Source of the DNA: Bradyrhizobium niftali
GTDB taxonomy: Bacteria > Pseudomonadota > Alphaproteobacteria > Rhizobiales > Xanthobacteraceae
Direction of reading: 5' to 3'
DNA: 64,000 bases
Assembly (NCBI RefSeq): GCF_004571025.1
Contig: NZ_SPQT01000002.1
Location: 248,001-312,000 of the forward strand
In this document: positions 1 to 9,201 of the stretch, one piece after another
How positions within the stretch are numbered: position 1 is the stretch's first letter
How the letters are laid out: the number at the start of each line of letters is the position of its first letter
Position numbers and translations under genes: made by a program
Notes under the pieces: model-generated
Database searches by the model: none
Told to the model about the DNA's origin: nothing
What the model saw: the letters and a program-made list of their open reading frames with translations, nothing else

Positions 1-950
1 TCGACTTCCTGAACGGCCTGCACGACGCCGCCAATTCGATCGCGACCATCGTCTCGACCCGCGTGCTGCGGCCGCAATTCGCGGTGGTCTGGGCCGCGTT
101 CTTCAATTTCGTCGCCTTCATGGTGTTCGGGCTGCACGTCGCCCAGACCATCGGCACCGGCATCATCGATCCCTCGATCGTCGATGCCCAGGTGATCTTC
201 GCGGCCCTCGTCGGCGCCATCGTCTGGAACCTCGTGACCTGGGCGCTCGGCATTCCGTCCTCGTCGTCCCACGCGCTCATCGGCGGCCTGATCGGCGGCG
301 GCATGGCCAAAGCGGGGATTTCGGCGGCGGTCTGGAGCGGATTGACCAAGACCGTGCTCGCCATCGTGCTGTCGCCGCTGGTCGGCTTCCTGCTGGCGAT
401 GATGCTGGTTGCGATCGTGTCCTGGGCCTCGGTGCGCTCGACGCCGTTCGCGGTCGACCGCGCTTTCCGCATCCTGCAATTCGCCTCCGCCTCGCTCTAT
501 TCGCTCGGCCATGGCGGCAATGACGCGCAGAAGACCATGGGCATCATCGCCGTGCTGCTCTATTCGCAGGGCCATCTTGGCAGCGAATTCTCGGTGCCGT
601 TCTGGGTGGTGCTGTCCTGCCAGGCGGCGATGGCGCTGGGCACGCTGATGGGCGGCTGGCGCATCGTCCGCACCATGGGCCTGCGCATCACCAAGCTGAC
701 CCCGATGCAGGGCTTTTGTGCCGAAACCGGCGGCGCCGTGACCCTGTTCATGGCGACCTTCCTCGGGGTTCCCGTCTCGACCACCCACACCATCACCGGC
801 GCGATCGTGGGCGTTGGCGCGGCCCGCCGGGTCTCCGCGGTGCGCTGGAACGTCGCCAGCTCGATCGTCTATGCCTGGGTGATCACGATCCCGGCCTCCG
901 CGATCGTGGCGGCGCTGACCTGGTGGGCGGTCAAGATCTTCGTCAGGTGA
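1..950 (+). CDS. Inorganic phosphate transporter, Pit family (5' end outside window)
   Basis: Membrane permease for inorganic phosphate of the PiT family. The reading frame is already open at base 3, so the start codon lies upstream; about 315 residues are visible. Both halves of the family's internal repeat can be seen: the N-terminal signature [18 protein letters not shown] at the very start and [11 protein letters not shown] near residue 170. Many hydrophobic segments follow, as expected for 10-12 helices. The partner PhoU-like gene that often accompanies Pit would lie upstream and is not visible. The stop codon overlaps the end of the convergent gdx gene by 8 bp. The family is clear; the substrate is inferred from the family. 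Confidence 0.93.
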   Translation, partial: DFLNGLHDAANSIATIVSTRVLRPQFAVVWAAFFNFVAFMVFGLHVAQTIGTGIIDPSIVDAQVIFAALVGAIVWNLVTWALGIPSSSSHALIGGLIGGGMAKAGISAAVWSGLTKTVLAIVLSPLVGFLLAMMLVAIVSWASVRSTPFAVDRAFRILQFASASLYSLGHGGNDAQKTMGIIAVLLYSQGHLGSEFSVPFWVVLSCQAAMALGTLMGGWRIVRTMGLRITKLTPMQGFCAETGGAVTLFMATFLGVPVSTTHTITGAIVGVGAARRVSAVRWNVASSIVYAWVITIPASAIVAALTWWAVKIFVR

Positions 951-1257
951 CGAATTTCAGCCCGGCGATGCCGGCGACGATCAGCCCGATGCTGGCAAGC
1001 CGGAACGCCGTGGCCGGCTCGCCGAACAGGATGATGCCAAGTGTCGCGGTGCCGACCGCGCCGATGCCGGTCCACACCGCATAGGCGGTTCCGACGGGCA
1101 GCGATTTGAGGGCGAGTCCGAGCAGGATGACGCTGCCGGCCATCGCCGCGAGCGTGATGACGGATGGAACAAGCCTGGTAAAACCCTCAGTATATTTCAG
1201 GCCGATCGCCCAGGTGATCTCGAGCAGACCGGCGACGAACAGGACGCTCCAGGCCAT
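943..1257 (-). CDS. gdx: Guanidinium exporter Gdx (SugE subtype of the SMR family)
   Basis: A 104-residue small multidrug resistance protein with four hydrophobic helices. The essential glutamate is E13 ([16 protein letters not shown]). The G-L-K-Y-T-E-G run is typical of the SugE/Gdx branch rather than EmrE. In that branch the physiological role is proton-coupled export of guanidinium across the inner membrane. The ATG at 1257 has a GGAGGG Shine-Dalgarno six bases upstream. The assignment is strongly supported by the guanidine-II riboswitch in its leader (1276-1327), because that class controls this gene. A longer upstream frame has no hydrophobic content and would run through the riboswitch, so it is rejected. 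Confidence 0.93.
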   Translation of the reverse strand: MAWSVLFVAGLLEITWAIGLKYTEGFTRLVPSVITLAAMAGSVILLGLALKSLPVGTAYAVWTGIGAVGTATLGIILFGEPATAFRLASIGLIVAGIAGLKFVT

Positions 1258-1275
1258 GACGACCCTCCATGCAAG

Positions 1276-1327
1276 GCAGGGTCGTCCCCGCGGCTGATAT
1301 GCTGATGAAAAGGAAGGCCGTCCTCCC
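1276..1327 (-). promoter_or_regulatory. Guanidine-II (mini-ykkC) riboswitch
   Basis: On the minus strand the gdx leader has two perfect 6-bp hairpins with ACGR tetraloops: GGGAGG-ACGG-CCTTCC (1312-1327) and GCGGGG-ACGA-CCCTGC (1276-1291), joined by a 20-nt linker. Twin hairpins with ACGR loops define the mini-ykkC class, which binds two guanidinium ions. The second hairpin contains GACGACCCT, the exact complement of AGGGTCGTC, which spans the gdx Shine-Dalgarno. Without ligand that pairing would mask the ribosome site; ligand-stabilised hairpins would free it. The hairpins and complementarity are seen directly; the switching mechanism is inferred. Confidence 0.9.
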
Positions 1328-1414
1328 CAGGGGCGATATGGGGCTGGCCGAAGGGCTCCGCAATCACCAAATGAGGCTTGATCAGGCCCATTTTCCCTGC
1401 CAAACGCTCCCGCC

Positions 1415-3034
1415 ATGTCCGACATCGCCATTCCAGCCGAATCGCCGGCCCGTTCCCCGCTTGCCGCTGAAGTGGCGCGGCGGCGGACCTTTGCGATCAT
1501 CTCCCACCCCGACGCCGGCAAGACCACGCTGACCGAAAAGCTGCTGCTGTTCGGCGGCGCCATCAACCTCGCCGGTCAGGTCAAGGCCAAGGGCGAGCGG
1601 CGCAATACGCGCTCGGATTGGATGAAGATCGAGCGCGAGCGCGGCATCTCGGTGGTGACCTCGGTGATGACCTTCGAGTTCGAGGGCCTCGTGTTCAACC
1701 TGTTGGACACGCCGGGCCACGAGGACTTTTCGGAAGACACCTATCGCACGCTGACGGCCGTCGACTCCGCCGTCATGGTCATCGACGCCGCCAAGGGCAT
1801 CGAGGCGCGCACCCGAAAACTGTTCGAGGTCTGCCGCCTGCGCGACATTCCGATCATCACCTTCATCAACAAGATGGACCGCGAGAGCCGCGACGTCTTC
1901 GAGCTGCTGGACGAGATCGAGAAGACGCTGGCGCTCGACACCACGCCGATGACCTGGCCGGTCGGCCGCGGCCGCGACTTCCTCGGCACCTATGACGTCG
2001 TCAATGGTGGCGTGCGCCTGCTCGAAGGCGGCGGCGCCAAGACCGGCGCGGCGCAGCAGATCGAGATCGAGGAGCTCGCCAAGCTCAACGCCAATCTCGA
2101 CGTCTCCGCGGTGAAGGACGAGCTCGAGCTCGTCACCGAGGCGTCCAAACCGTTCGAGCTGGAGGCGTTTCGCGAGGGCCATCTGACGCCGGTCTATTTC
2201 GGCAGCGCGCTGCGTAATTTCGGCGTCGGCGATCTCCTCGAGGGCCTCGGCAAGTTCGCGCCCGAGCCGCGTGCGCAGGAGAGCGACCAGCGCAAGGTCG
2301 AGGCGACCGATCCGCGCATGAGCGCCTTCGTGTTCAAGATCCAGGCGAACATGGACCCGAACCACCGCGACCGCATCGCCTTCGCGCGCCTGTGCTCGGG
2401 CAAGCTCAGCCGCGGCATGAAGGCAAAGCTGGTGCGCACCGGCAAGAGCATGCCGCTGTCGAGCCCGCAATTCTTCTTCGCGCAAGACCGCTCGGTGGCG
2501 GACGAGGCCTTTGCCGGCGATGTTGTCGGCATTCCCAATCACGGCACGCTGCGTATCGGCGACACGCTGACCGAGGGTGAGGATTTCAACTTCGTAGGGG
2601 TGCCGAGCTTTGCGCCGGAAATCGTCCGCCGCGTCCGTCTCACCGACGCGATGAAGGCGAAGAAGCTGAAGGAAGCGCTTCAGCAGATGTCGGAAGAGGG
2701 CGTCGTGCAGGTGTTCCGCCCGCGCGACGGCGCGCCGGCGCTGGTCGGCGTGGTCGGTGCGCTCCAGCTCGACGTGCTGAAGGCACGGCTGGAGGCGGAA
2801 TATTCCCTTCCGGTCGAGTTCGAGGTCAGCGAGTTCCAGCTCGCGCGATGGGTCTCGTCAGACGATCGCAAGAAGCTCGACACCTTCATCGCCGCCAACA
2901 CCTCGAGCATCGCCGACGACGTTGACGGCGATCCCGTATATCTGGCGAGGAACGAGTTCTATCTCGGCTACACCAGGGAACGCGCCGAGGGCATCGAGTT
3001 CACCAACGTCAAGGACGTCAAGAAGAAGGGGTGA
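1415..3034 (+). CDS. prfC: Peptide chain release factor 3
   Basis: GTPase that recycles RF1/RF2 from the ribosome after termination. The 539 residues match the family's usual length of about 530. Translational-GTPase motifs appear in order: G1 HPDAGKTT (31-38), G2 RERGIS (from 74), G3 DTPGH (98-102) and G4 NKMD (152-155), followed by the beta-barrel and C-terminal domains. The N-terminus has a short extension before the G domain. The ATG at 1415 lies downstream of, and divergent from, the gdx riboswitch, so the two genes share the 1328-1414 interval for promoters. RF3 is chosen over EF-G by length and the HPDAGKTT form of G1. Confidence 0.97.
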   Translation: MSDIAIPAESPARSPLAAEVARRRTFAIISHPDAGKTTLTEKLLLFGGAINLAGQVKAKGERRNTRSDWMKIERERGISVVTSVMTFEFEGLVFNLLDTPGHEDFSEDTYRTLTAVDSAVMVIDAAKGIEARTRKLFEVCRLRDIPIITFINKMDRESRDVFELLDEIEKTLALDTTPMTWPVGRGRDFLGTYDVVNGGVRLLEGGGAKTGAAQQIEIEELAKLNANLDVSAVKDELELVTEASKPFELEAFREGHLTPVYFGSALRNFGVGDLLEGLGKFAPEPRAQESDQRKVEATDPRMSAFVFKIQANMDPNHRDRIAFARLCSGKLSRGMKAKLVRTGKSMPLSSPQFFFAQDRSVADEAFAGDVVGIPNHGTLRIGDTLTEGEDFNFVGVPSFAPEIVRRVRLTDAMKAKKLKEALQQMSEEGVVQVFRPRDGAPALVGVVGALQLDVLKARLEAEYSLPVEFEVSEFQLARWVSSDDRKKLDTFIAANTSSIADDVDGDPVYLARNEFYLGYTRERAEGIEFTNVKDVKKKG

Positions 3035-3075
3035 GGGCGCCCGTTTCGCCCACTCTGTAGCCACTTCCTCCGCTG

Positions 3076-3246
3076 TCATGCCCCGGCTTGACCGGGGCAT
3101 CCAGTACGCCGCGGCCCATCGGCTTAATCACAAACGTCTCTGGAATACTGGGTCGCCCGGTCCCGGCTCCGCCAAGGGCTTCGCCGGGCTTTCGGTGTTG
3201 GGCCGGCGTAGCTTTAGCGAAGACGGCAAGCCGGGCGACGACACCG
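3076..3246. repeat. Composite palindromic intergenic repeat
   Basis: The 3035-3336 gap is filled mainly by a repeat. It starts with the palindrome CCCCGGCTTGACCGGGG and ends with its partner half, AAGCCGGGCGACGACACC. A second inverted element of about 75 bp (from CCGGCTCCGCCAAGGGCTTC to TAGCGAAGACGGC) sits inside the right half and splits it. Such mosaics resemble extragenic repeats that I know from Bradyrhizobium and Rhodopseudomonas. No coding potential is evident. Confidence 0.6.
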
Positions 3247-3336
3247 TCCTTGAACGCGGGCATGTGAACGTCGGCAGGGTTGACGTTATCGGCGGCAATG
3301 CCACGTTCCAGATATGTAGCCTTGCGAGCTCGCATC

Positions 3337-3918
3337 ATGTGGCGCGGCATTCTCGTTTTTTTACTGCTGGCGATATCGACGGTCGCCGCCGCCGACGAAC
3401 GGCCTCGGCAGATCAATCCGATCCCGTTTGCGCATGAGCCGTGCAGTGTGCTCGACTATCGGCCCTGCACGCCGTCCTATTGCAGCCCGCTCGAACCCGG
3501 CCCCTGCATTCCCGAGATCGACTACCCCTACGGCCAGAATCTCCAGCTCACGATCGAGAGCATGCCGTCCGAGACCGACCGCGCCAAATACCAGAAGCCG
3601 GATCACGATCTCGACACGATCGGCGATCTCTTCGCCGCACTGCGCACCTGCTGGTCGCCGCCGTCGGACAATGCGCGGGCGGGCATGCAGATGTCGGTGC
3701 GCTTCAGCTTCAACAAGGCGGGCGGCCTGATCGGCCCGCCACGCCTTACATACGCCACCGCGGGCGTTCCGGCGGACACCCGCACGACCTATCTGAACGC
3801 CATCAATGCATCGCTGAAGGCCTGCCTGCCGTTGAAATTCACCAGCGGTCTCAGCGGCGCCCTGGCGGGGCGGCCGATCGCGATCCGCTATGTCGACAAT
3901 CGCGAGCTGGGCAAGTAG
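3337..3918 (+). CDS. Exported protein of unknown function
   Basis: A 193-residue protein beginning with a signal peptide (WRGILVFLLLAISTVAAA, likely cut before DERPRQ). The first third of the mature part is rich in Cys and Pro (PCSVLDYRPC, PSYCSPLEPGPC), suggesting disulfides in the periplasm. The C-terminal half (MSVRFSFNKAGGLIGPPRL, then LKACLPLKF) has the rhythm of a TonB-C-like fold, where such strands follow a basic polar helix; this resemblance is by eye only. The ATG at 3337 is chosen because it starts the signal peptide; an upstream ATG at 3280 would bury it. No operon partner is evident. Confidence 0.75.
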   Translation: MWRGILVFLLLAISTVAAADERPRQINPIPFAHEPCSVLDYRPCTPSYCSPLEPGPCIPEIDYPYGQNLQLTIESMPSETDRAKYQKPDHDLDTIGDLFAALRTCWSPPSDNARAGMQMSVRFSFNKAGGLIGPPRLTYATAGVPADTRTTYLNAINASLKACLPLKFTSGLSGALAGRPIAIRYVDNRELGK

Positions 3919-3985
3919 CGCATCGGTTGCGACCGGCGGCCAATCGATGATACGCCATGGGCGGGGCTGTTGAGGGGAGGATGTC

Positions 3986-4570
3986 GTGGGTCTGCTGGTC
4001 ATGATCCTGGGGCTGGTGCTGTTTTTCGCGGCCCATGTTTTCACGACGAAACGCGAGACGCGCGCGCAGGCGATCGCAAGGCTGGGCGAGGGGACCTACA
4101 AGATCCTCTATTCGCTCGTCTCGCTTGCGGGGCTTGCGCTGATCATCTGGGGCTTTGGTCATTACCGTGCGGCCGGCTGGATCGACGTCTGGTATCCGCC
4201 GAAGGCGATGAAGCACATCACGCTCGTGCTGATGCTGCCCGCGGTGATCCTGGTGGTCGCCTCTTATCTGCGCGGCCGCATCTATGCGACTCTGAAACAT
4301 CCGATGCTGGCCGGCATCAAGCTGTGGGCGGCCGCGCATCTGCTGGCCAACGGCGATCTCGGCTCCATCATCCTGTTCGGCTCGTTCCTGGGCTGGGCGG
4401 TGTATGACCGCATTTCGCTGAAGCATCGCACCGACAGTGGCGGCCCGCCGATTCCGGTGGGCGGCGTCACCAACGACCTGATCGCGGTTGCCGTCGGCGT
4501 GGTTGCGTATCTGGCGTTGGCGTTTGCGTTCCATCCTGTCGTGATCGGAGTTCCCGTCGTGGGGGTCTAG
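3986..4570 (+). CDS. NnrU family membrane protein
   Basis: A 194-residue inner-membrane protein with about five or six hydrophobic helices. It matches the NnrU pattern: an N-terminal FFAAHVFTT helix, the charged loop KHPMLAGIKLWAAAHLLANG in the middle and a GxxxYDRISLKHR loop. NnrU was named for a gene linked to nitric-oxide reductase regulation, but family members are widespread and their biochemical role is unknown. Nothing here ties it to denitrification. The start is GTG at 3986, with a good GGGGAGG Shine-Dalgarno just upstream. Confidence 0.85.
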   Translation: MGLLVMILGLVLFFAAHVFTTKRETRAQAIARLGEGTYKILYSLVSLAGLALIIWGFGHYRAAGWIDVWYPPKAMKHITLVLMLPAVILVVASYLRGRIYATLKHPMLAGIKLWAAAHLLANGDLGSIILFGSFLGWAVYDRISLKHRTDSGGPPIPVGGVTNDLIAVAVGVVAYLALAFAFHPVVIGVPVVGV

Positions 4571-4642
4571 CCGATCGGCACAAGACAGGACCCGCATGTC
4601 CATGCGCGGAAGTAACAAGAGCAACAAGCTTAGGACATTCCG

Positions 4643-6235
4643 ATGGACTGGTCGCAATCTCAGATCCCGCCGATGCGGTTCGAGGCGCGCTTTGGCGATC
4701 GGGTTGTCCCGGCGTTCTGCGACAGGCCGGCCAGTCTCTGGGCGATGATCGCAGAGGCCCGCGCACGCAACGGCGACGGCGAAGCGCTGATCTCAGGCAA
4801 TGTCCGGCTGAGCTGGCGGCAGGCGGTGGAGCAGGCTGCGCGGATCGCGACGGGCTTTCGCAAGCTCGGCTTGCAGCGCGGCGATCGTGTCGCGATCCTG
4901 CTCGGCAACCGCATCGAGTTTCCGCTGCTGCTGTTCGCCGCCGCGCATGAGGGCCTCGTCACGGTGCTGCTCAGCACGCGCCAGCAGAAGCCGGAGATCG
5001 CCTATGTGCTCACCGATTGCGGCGCCAAGATCCTGATCCACGAGGCCGGGCTCGCCGGGCGGCTACCGGATGCGCTTGATGTCCCCGATGTGATCCACCG
5101 CGTTGCCGTCGACGACGACCCGGATGTGTCGCGCTTCGCGGTGCTCGCAGACAACGCCGCGGCCGCCGCGCCAGTCGACCTGGACGAAGAGGACACAGCG
5201 ATGATCCTCTATACCTCGGGCACGACAGGCAAGCCCAAGGGCGCGATGCTGGCCCATTGCAACATCGTCCATTCCTCGATGGTGTTCGTGTCCTGCCTGC
5301 AATTGACGGAAAGGGACCGTTCGATCGCCGCGGTGCCGCTCGGTCACGTCACCGGTGTCGTCGCCAACATCACGACCATGATCCGCTGCGGCGGTGCGCT
5401 GATCATCATGCCGGAATTCAAGGCCGCCGATTATCTCAAGCTCGCCGCGCGCGAGCGCGTCACCTACACCGTGATGGTGCCGGCAATGTACAATCTCAGC
5501 CTGCTCCAGCCCGATTTCGACAGCTATGATCTGTCGAGCTGGCGCATCGGCGGTTTCGGCGGCGCGCCGATGCCGGTTGCGACCATCGAGAAGCTCAAGG
5601 CGACGATTCCCGGCCTGAAGCTGATGAACTGCTACGGCTCGACCGAGACGACGTCGCCCTCGACGATCATGCCTGGCGAGCTGACCGCGAGCCACATCGA
5701 CAGTGTCGGACTGCCGTGTCCCGGTGCCCGCATCATCGCGATGGGACCGGATGGGCGCGAGCTGCCTCATGGCGAGATCGGCGAGCTCTGGATCCAGAGC
5801 GCCTCCGTCATCAAGGGCTACTGGAGCAACCCGAAGGCGACGGCCGAAAGCTTCACCAGTGGATTCTGGCACTCGGGCGATCTGGGGTCCGTGGATGCGG
5901 ACGGTTTCGTCCGCGTGTTCGACCGGCAGAAGGACATGATCAATCGCGGCGGACTGAAGATCTATTCCGCCGAGGTCGAATCCGTGCTGGCGGGCCATCC
6001 CGCGGTAATCGAGAGCGCGATCATCGCCAGGGCATGCCCGGTGCTGGGCGAGCGCGTCCATGCCGTGGTGGTGACGCGGACCCCGGTCGCCGCCGACGCC
6101 CTGCAGGCCTGGTGCGCGGAGCGGCTGTCCGACTACAAGGTCCCCGAAACCATGGCGATCACCACCGAGCCGCTGCCGCGCAACGCCAATGGCAAGGTGC
6201 TGAAGCGGCAATTACGGGAGCCCTTGGGAACCTGA
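4643..6235 (+). CDS. Acyl-CoA synthetase (class I adenylate-forming ligase)
   Basis: A 530-residue AMP-dependent synthetase that activates a carboxylic acid as an acyl-adenylate and transfers it to CoA. Core motifs are present in order: the phosphate loop LYTSGTTGKPKGAM (about 189-202), the adenine motif YGSTETT (about 331), the hinge region with DRQKDMINRGGLKIYSAEVE (about 430-450) and the catalytic lysine in NANGKVLKRQLRE near the C-terminus. The acid substrate cannot be read from the sequence; a medium or long-chain fatty acid or an aromatic acid is possible. The gene stands alone, after nnrU and before a 170-bp gap. Confidence 0.93.
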   Translation: MDWSQSQIPPMRFEARFGDRVVPAFCDRPASLWAMIAEARARNGDGEALISGNVRLSWRQAVEQAARIATGFRKLGLQRGDRVAILLGNRIEFPLLLFAAAHEGLVTVLLSTRQQKPEIAYVLTDCGAKILIHEAGLAGRLPDALDVPDVIHRVAVDDDPDVSRFAVLADNAAAAAPVDLDEEDTAMILYTSGTTGKPKGAMLAHCNIVHSSMVFVSCLQLTERDRSIAAVPLGHVTGVVANITTMIRCGGALIIMPEFKAADYLKLAARERVTYTVMVPAMYNLSLLQPDFDSYDLSSWRIGGFGGAPMPVATIEKLKATIPGLKLMNCYGSTETTSPSTIMPGELTASHIDSVGLPCPGARIIAMGPDGRELPHGEIGELWIQSASVIKGYWSNPKATAESFTSGFWHSGDLGSVDADGFVRVFDRQKDMINRGGLKIYSAEVESVLAGHPAVIESAIIARACPVLGERVHAVVVTRTPVAADALQAWCAERLSDYKVPETMAITTEPLPRNANGKVLKRQLREPLGT

Positions 6236-6404
6236 CCCGGGCAGGCGCTTCCTCCGGGCTCTTCCGGGTGGTTAACGCCTTGATCGGGCTCGCTTTGCCT
6301 TGCCATCGCCATATCGTTAGGCTACCTCGCCGCCACGTGGGGGACGGGATTCCTGACGCGAACGCTGAGGCGCGCGCACCCGGACGGGCATGGGATTAGC
6401 ATAA

Positions 6405-7058
6405 GTGTCTGAATTATTTGACGAAGTCGACGAGGAAGTACGTCGCGAACAGCTCAAGAAGCTGTGGGATAAATATTCGATCTACTTCATCGCCCTGATG
6501 GTGCTGATCGTGGCCGCCGTCGGCGGCTGGCGCGGCTACCAATATCTGGAGGCCAAGAAGGCCGCCGAGGCCGGCGCCGCCTTCGAGAAGGCCGTCGAGT
6601 TGTCCGAGCGGGACAAGCATGCGGAGGCGGAGACGGCCTTCACTGAGCTCGCCGCCAAGGCTCCGTCGGGCTATCGCACCCTGGCGCGGCTGCGTGCTGC
6701 GGCCGAGGCCGCTAGCCGCGATCCCAAGGCGGCCGCCAAGATGTACGACGACATTGCCGCCGACCGCGGCGTCGGCAGCGAGTGGCAGGATCTGGCGAAG
6801 ATGCGCGCCGCAGGCCTGCTGATTGACAGCGCCAGCTACGCCGACATCCAGCAGCGGCTGGAGGCTTCCGCCGCGCCCAAATCGACTTTCCGCCACAGCG
6901 CCCGTGAGATGCTGGCGCTGTCGGCCTGGCGCAACAACGACGCGACCGCGGCCCGCAAATGGCTCGACGCGATCGCCGAGGACGGCGAAACGCCGGCGAG
7001 CCTGCGCTCGCGCGCCGAGGCGCTCCAGGCACTGCTGCCGCCCGTCGCCAAAAGCTGA
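6405..7058 (+). CDS. TPR-like membrane-anchored protein (YfgM/DUF2133-like)
   Basis: A 217-residue protein with a short cytoplasmic N-terminus rich in Glu and Lys (FDEVDEEVRREQLKKLW), one transmembrane helix (about 26-44) and an Ala-rich helical periplasmic part with TPR-like repeats. This layout matches YfgM, a chaperone-like ancillary subunit at the SecYEG translocon. As in gammaproteobacteria, it lies just upstream of der, separated here by a lipoprotein gene. The start is GTG at 6405, because no ATG precedes the conserved SELFDEV N-terminus. The family call is good; the function is inferred from the enterobacterial homologue. Confidence 0.85.
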   Translation: MSELFDEVDEEVRREQLKKLWDKYSIYFIALMVLIVAAVGGWRGYQYLEAKKAAEAGAAFEKAVELSERDKHAEAETAFTELAAKAPSGYRTLARLRAAAEAASRDPKAAAKMYDDIAADRGVGSEWQDLAKMRAAGLLIDSASYADIQQRLEASAAPKSTFRHSAREMLALSAWRNNDATAARKWLDAIAEDGETPASLRSRAEALQALLPPVAKS

Positions 7059-7086
7059 CGGTCCCGAGAGCTGACGAGACACCGAT

Positions 7087-7641
7087 ATGCGCCGCACGCC
7101 TCGCCTGATCGCAGCCGCCGTCCTGATCGCCTTCACGGGCGTCCTGGGCGGCTGCTCCAGCTTCGATCCGACCGACCTGCTCGATTTCCTCGACACCAAG
7201 AAGAAGCTGCCGGGTGACCGCAAGCCGGTCTTCCCGGAGGGCGTGCCGGGCCTCGAGCAGGGTGTGCCGAAGGATCTGTACAAGGGCGCGCAGCAGCAGC
7301 CCGATCCGAATGCGCCTGCCGTTGCGGCTTTGCCCGCGGAGCCGCCGCCCGAACAGGCCAAGCCGGGCAAGGGTGCCAAGGCGAAGAAGGCCAGACAGCC
7401 GGCTGCCGGCGCGGCCGCGCCCGCCGATGCGCCTGCCGGCGAAGTCGATGGCGAGGTCCAGCCGGAGGCCGCGCCGCCCACCGCCGCGCCGCCGCCCAAG
7501 CAGAAGATCGTGCGCAAGCGCACCACCGTGCCGCCGCCCGATCAGCCCGTCCAGCAGGCCCAACCGACCCAGACCACGCAGCAGCAATCGCAGCAGGGCG
7601 GCTTCCCGGCGCCGCTGCCGAGCGGCAGCTTCTCGCGCTAG
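7087..7641 (+). CDS. Proline/alanine-rich lipoprotein
   Basis: A 184-residue lipoprotein with signal peptide and lipobox LGGC (Cys at about 22). A short conserved-looking segment follows (SFDPTDLLDFLDTKKKLPGD, then PVFPEGVPGLEQGVPKDLYK), and then a long disordered tail of Ala, Pro, Lys and Gln. It sits 28 bp after the TPR gene and upstream of der, the position occupied in other bacteria by the PQQ-propeller lipoprotein BamB. It has no propeller, so it is not BamB. The motif before the tail suggests a small anchor or adaptor in the envelope; no function is known to me. Confidence 0.8.
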   Translation: MRRTPRLIAAAVLIAFTGVLGGCSSFDPTDLLDFLDTKKKLPGDRKPVFPEGVPGLEQGVPKDLYKGAQQQPDPNAPAVAALPAEPPPEQAKPGKGAKAKKARQPAAGAAAPADAPAGEVDGEVQPEAAPPTAAPPPKQKIVRKRTTVPPPDQPVQQAQPTQTTQQQSQQGGFPAPLPSGSFSR

Positions 7642-7715
7642 AGCATGACCCGGAAAAGTGCGAAGCGGTTTTCCCTCGCGACAAATGCGGAACGCGTTTG
7701 CGCGGAGATCATGCT
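7641..7715. repeat. Extragenic repeat, GAGCATGA...GATCATGC type (copy 1)
   Basis: Starts at the last base of the lipoprotein stop codon with GAGCATGACCCGGAAAAGTG and ends with GATCATGCTT, giving an inverted-repeat frame. Shorter copies lie at 34905-34949 and 45245-45291, sharing the CGGAAAAGTG/CACTTTTCCGG and AAGCGGTTTTCC/GGAAAACCGCT blocks. Here it is joined to a GAAGCGCGATG hairpin (7730-7766), as it also is at 34865. Confidence 0.7.
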
Positions 7716-7729
7716 TAAACAACAAGCTG

Positions 7730-7772
7730 AAGCGCGATGGGGATTCATCCCGGCCTCATCGCGCTTTAATAA
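7730..7772 (+). terminator. Probable intrinsic terminator before der
   Basis: The 10-bp stem AAGCGCGATG / CATCGCGCTT encloses a second small stem (GGGAT/ATCCC) and is followed by TTTAATAATTT. It would end transcription of the TPR-lipoprotein pair and leave der with its own promoter in the 7773-7818 interval. Confidence 0.6.
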
Positions 7773-7818
7773 TTTCATTGCATTGACAGGCGCGGCCTTC
7801 GCAGCGCACGAATGACCG

Positions 7819-9201
7819 ATGTCCTTCACGATCGCCATTATCGGCCGGCCCAATGTCGGCAAATCGACGCTGTTCAACCGCCTGGTTGGGCAAAAGCTCG
7901 CGCTCGTCGATGACCTGCCGGGCGTCACCCGCGACCGCCGCGAGGGTGAGGCCAGGCTTGGCGACCTCGAATTCACCATCATCGACACCGCCGGCCTCGA
8001 CGAGGGCGCCAAGGGCTCGCTGACCGCGCGGATGCAGGAGCAGACCGAGGCCGCGATCGCGCAGGCCGACGCGCTGTTCTTCGTCGTCGATGCCCGCATC
8101 GGCCTCACGCCGACCGACCGCGCCTTCGCCGATTTCGCCCGCAAGGCCAACAAGCCGGTGCTGCTGGTCGCCAACAAGAGCGAAGGCAAGCATGGCGATG
8201 CCGGCGCGATGGAAGCCTTCGCGCTTGGTCTTGGCGATCCCATCCAGATCTCGGCCGAGCACGGCGAGGGGATGGGCGAGCTTTATGACGCCCTCGCCAA
8301 GCTGATGCCCGAGCCCGTCGACGAAGATGAGGACGAGGACGACGCGCCGCTCTCCGAGGAAGAGGCCGCGACGCGCCCGATCCGGGTCGCCATCGTCGGC
8401 CGGCCAAATGCCGGCAAGTCGACGCTGATCAACCATTTGCTCGGCGAGGAGCGCCTGCTGACGAGCCCGGAGGCCGGCACCACGCGCGATTCCATCGCGG
8501 TCGAGATCAACTGGAAGGGCCGCGATTTTCGCGTGTTCGACACCGCCGGCCTGCGGCGTCGCTCGCGCATCGAGGAGAAGCTGGAAAAGCTCTCGGTCGC
8601 CGACGCGCTGCGCGCGGTGCGCTTTGCCGAAGTCGTCGTGCTGATGATGGATACGCAGAACCGCTTCGAGGAGCAGGATCTGCGCATTGCCGATCTGGTC
8701 GAGCGCGAGGGCCGCGCGCTCGTGCTTGCCGCCAACAAATGGGACCTGATGGAGACCAAGGGCGGCGGCGCGATCTCGGGCCTGAGCCGCGACGCCGACC
8801 ACTGGCTGCCGCAGGTCAAGGGCGTGCCGATCGTCGCGGTATCGGGCCTGTTGGGCGAGGGCATCGAGCGCCTGATGCAGGCGATCCAGGACGCCTACGC
8901 GGTCTGGAACAGACGCGTGTCGACGTCCGCGCTCAATCGCTGGTTCGAGCAGGCGGTCCAGGCCAATCCGCCGCCCGCCGTGTCCGGCCGCAGGCTGAAG
9001 CTGAACTACATCACGCAGACCAAGGCGCGGCCGCCGAGCTTCGTGCTGTTCTGCTCGCGGGCCGACGCGGTGCCGCAGTCGTACTTGCGCTACCTGACCA
9101 ATTCCATGCGCGAGACTTTCGATCTGCCGGGCACGCCCGTGCGCATCACCTTGCGCGAGAAGGCCAACCCCTTCGCCCACAAGCGCAAGCGGCCGTCGTG
9201 A
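7819..9201 (+). CDS. der: Ribosome-associated GTPase Der (EngA)
   Basis: Essential double-GTPase for assembly of the 50S subunit. The 460 residues hold two G domains in tandem plus the C-terminal KH-like domain. G1 motifs are GRPNVGKST (about 9-17) and GRPNAGKST (about 194-202). G3 is DTAGLDEG in domain 1 and [10 protein letters not shown] in domain 2. G4 is NKSE in domain 1 and NKWD in domain 2. An acidic linker ([11 protein letters not shown]) joins the two domains. The C-terminus ends with a basic KRKRPS tail. The last bases overlap the GTG of the next gene, suggesting coupled translation. Confidence 0.98.
   Translation: MSFTIAIIGRPNVGKSTLFNRLVGQKLALVDDLPGVTRDRREGEARLGDLEFTIIDTAGLDEGAKGSLTARMQEQTEAAIAQADALFFVVDARIGLTPTDRAFADFARKANKPVLLVANKSEGKHGDAGAMEAFALGLGDPIQISAEHGEGMGELYDALAKLMPEPVDEDEDEDDAPLSEEEAATRPIRVAIVGRPNAGKSTLINHLLGEERLLTSPEAGTTRDSIAVEINWKGRDFRVFDTAGLRRRSRIEEKLEKLSVADALRAVRFAEVVVLMMDTQNRFEEQDLRIADLVEREGRALVLAANKWDLMETKGGGAISGLSRDADHWLPQVKGVPIVAVSGLLGEGIERLMQAIQDAYAVWNRRVSTSALNRWFEQAVQANPPPAVSGRRLKLNYITQTKARPPSFVLFCSRADAVPQSYLRYLTNSMRETFDLPGTPVRITLREKANPFAHKRKRPS

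Noticed and set aside
943..1566. Long minus-strand frame starting well upstream of gdx
   Set aside because: The first ~100 residues would be read through the riboswitch and into prfC; the SMR family start and the SD fit ATG 1257.
1382..2542. 386-codon minus-strand frame opposite prfC
   Set aside because: Shadow of a well-supported gene: charged, repetitive composition produced by GC-rich codons on the other strand.
5063..6211. Long minus-strand frame opposite the acyl-CoA synthetase
   Set aside because: His/Gly/Arg-rich shadow with no motif; the plus strand has all synthetase motifs.
7756..9180. 474-codon minus-strand frame opposite der
   Set aside because: Antisense shadow; der is complete and essential on the plus strand.
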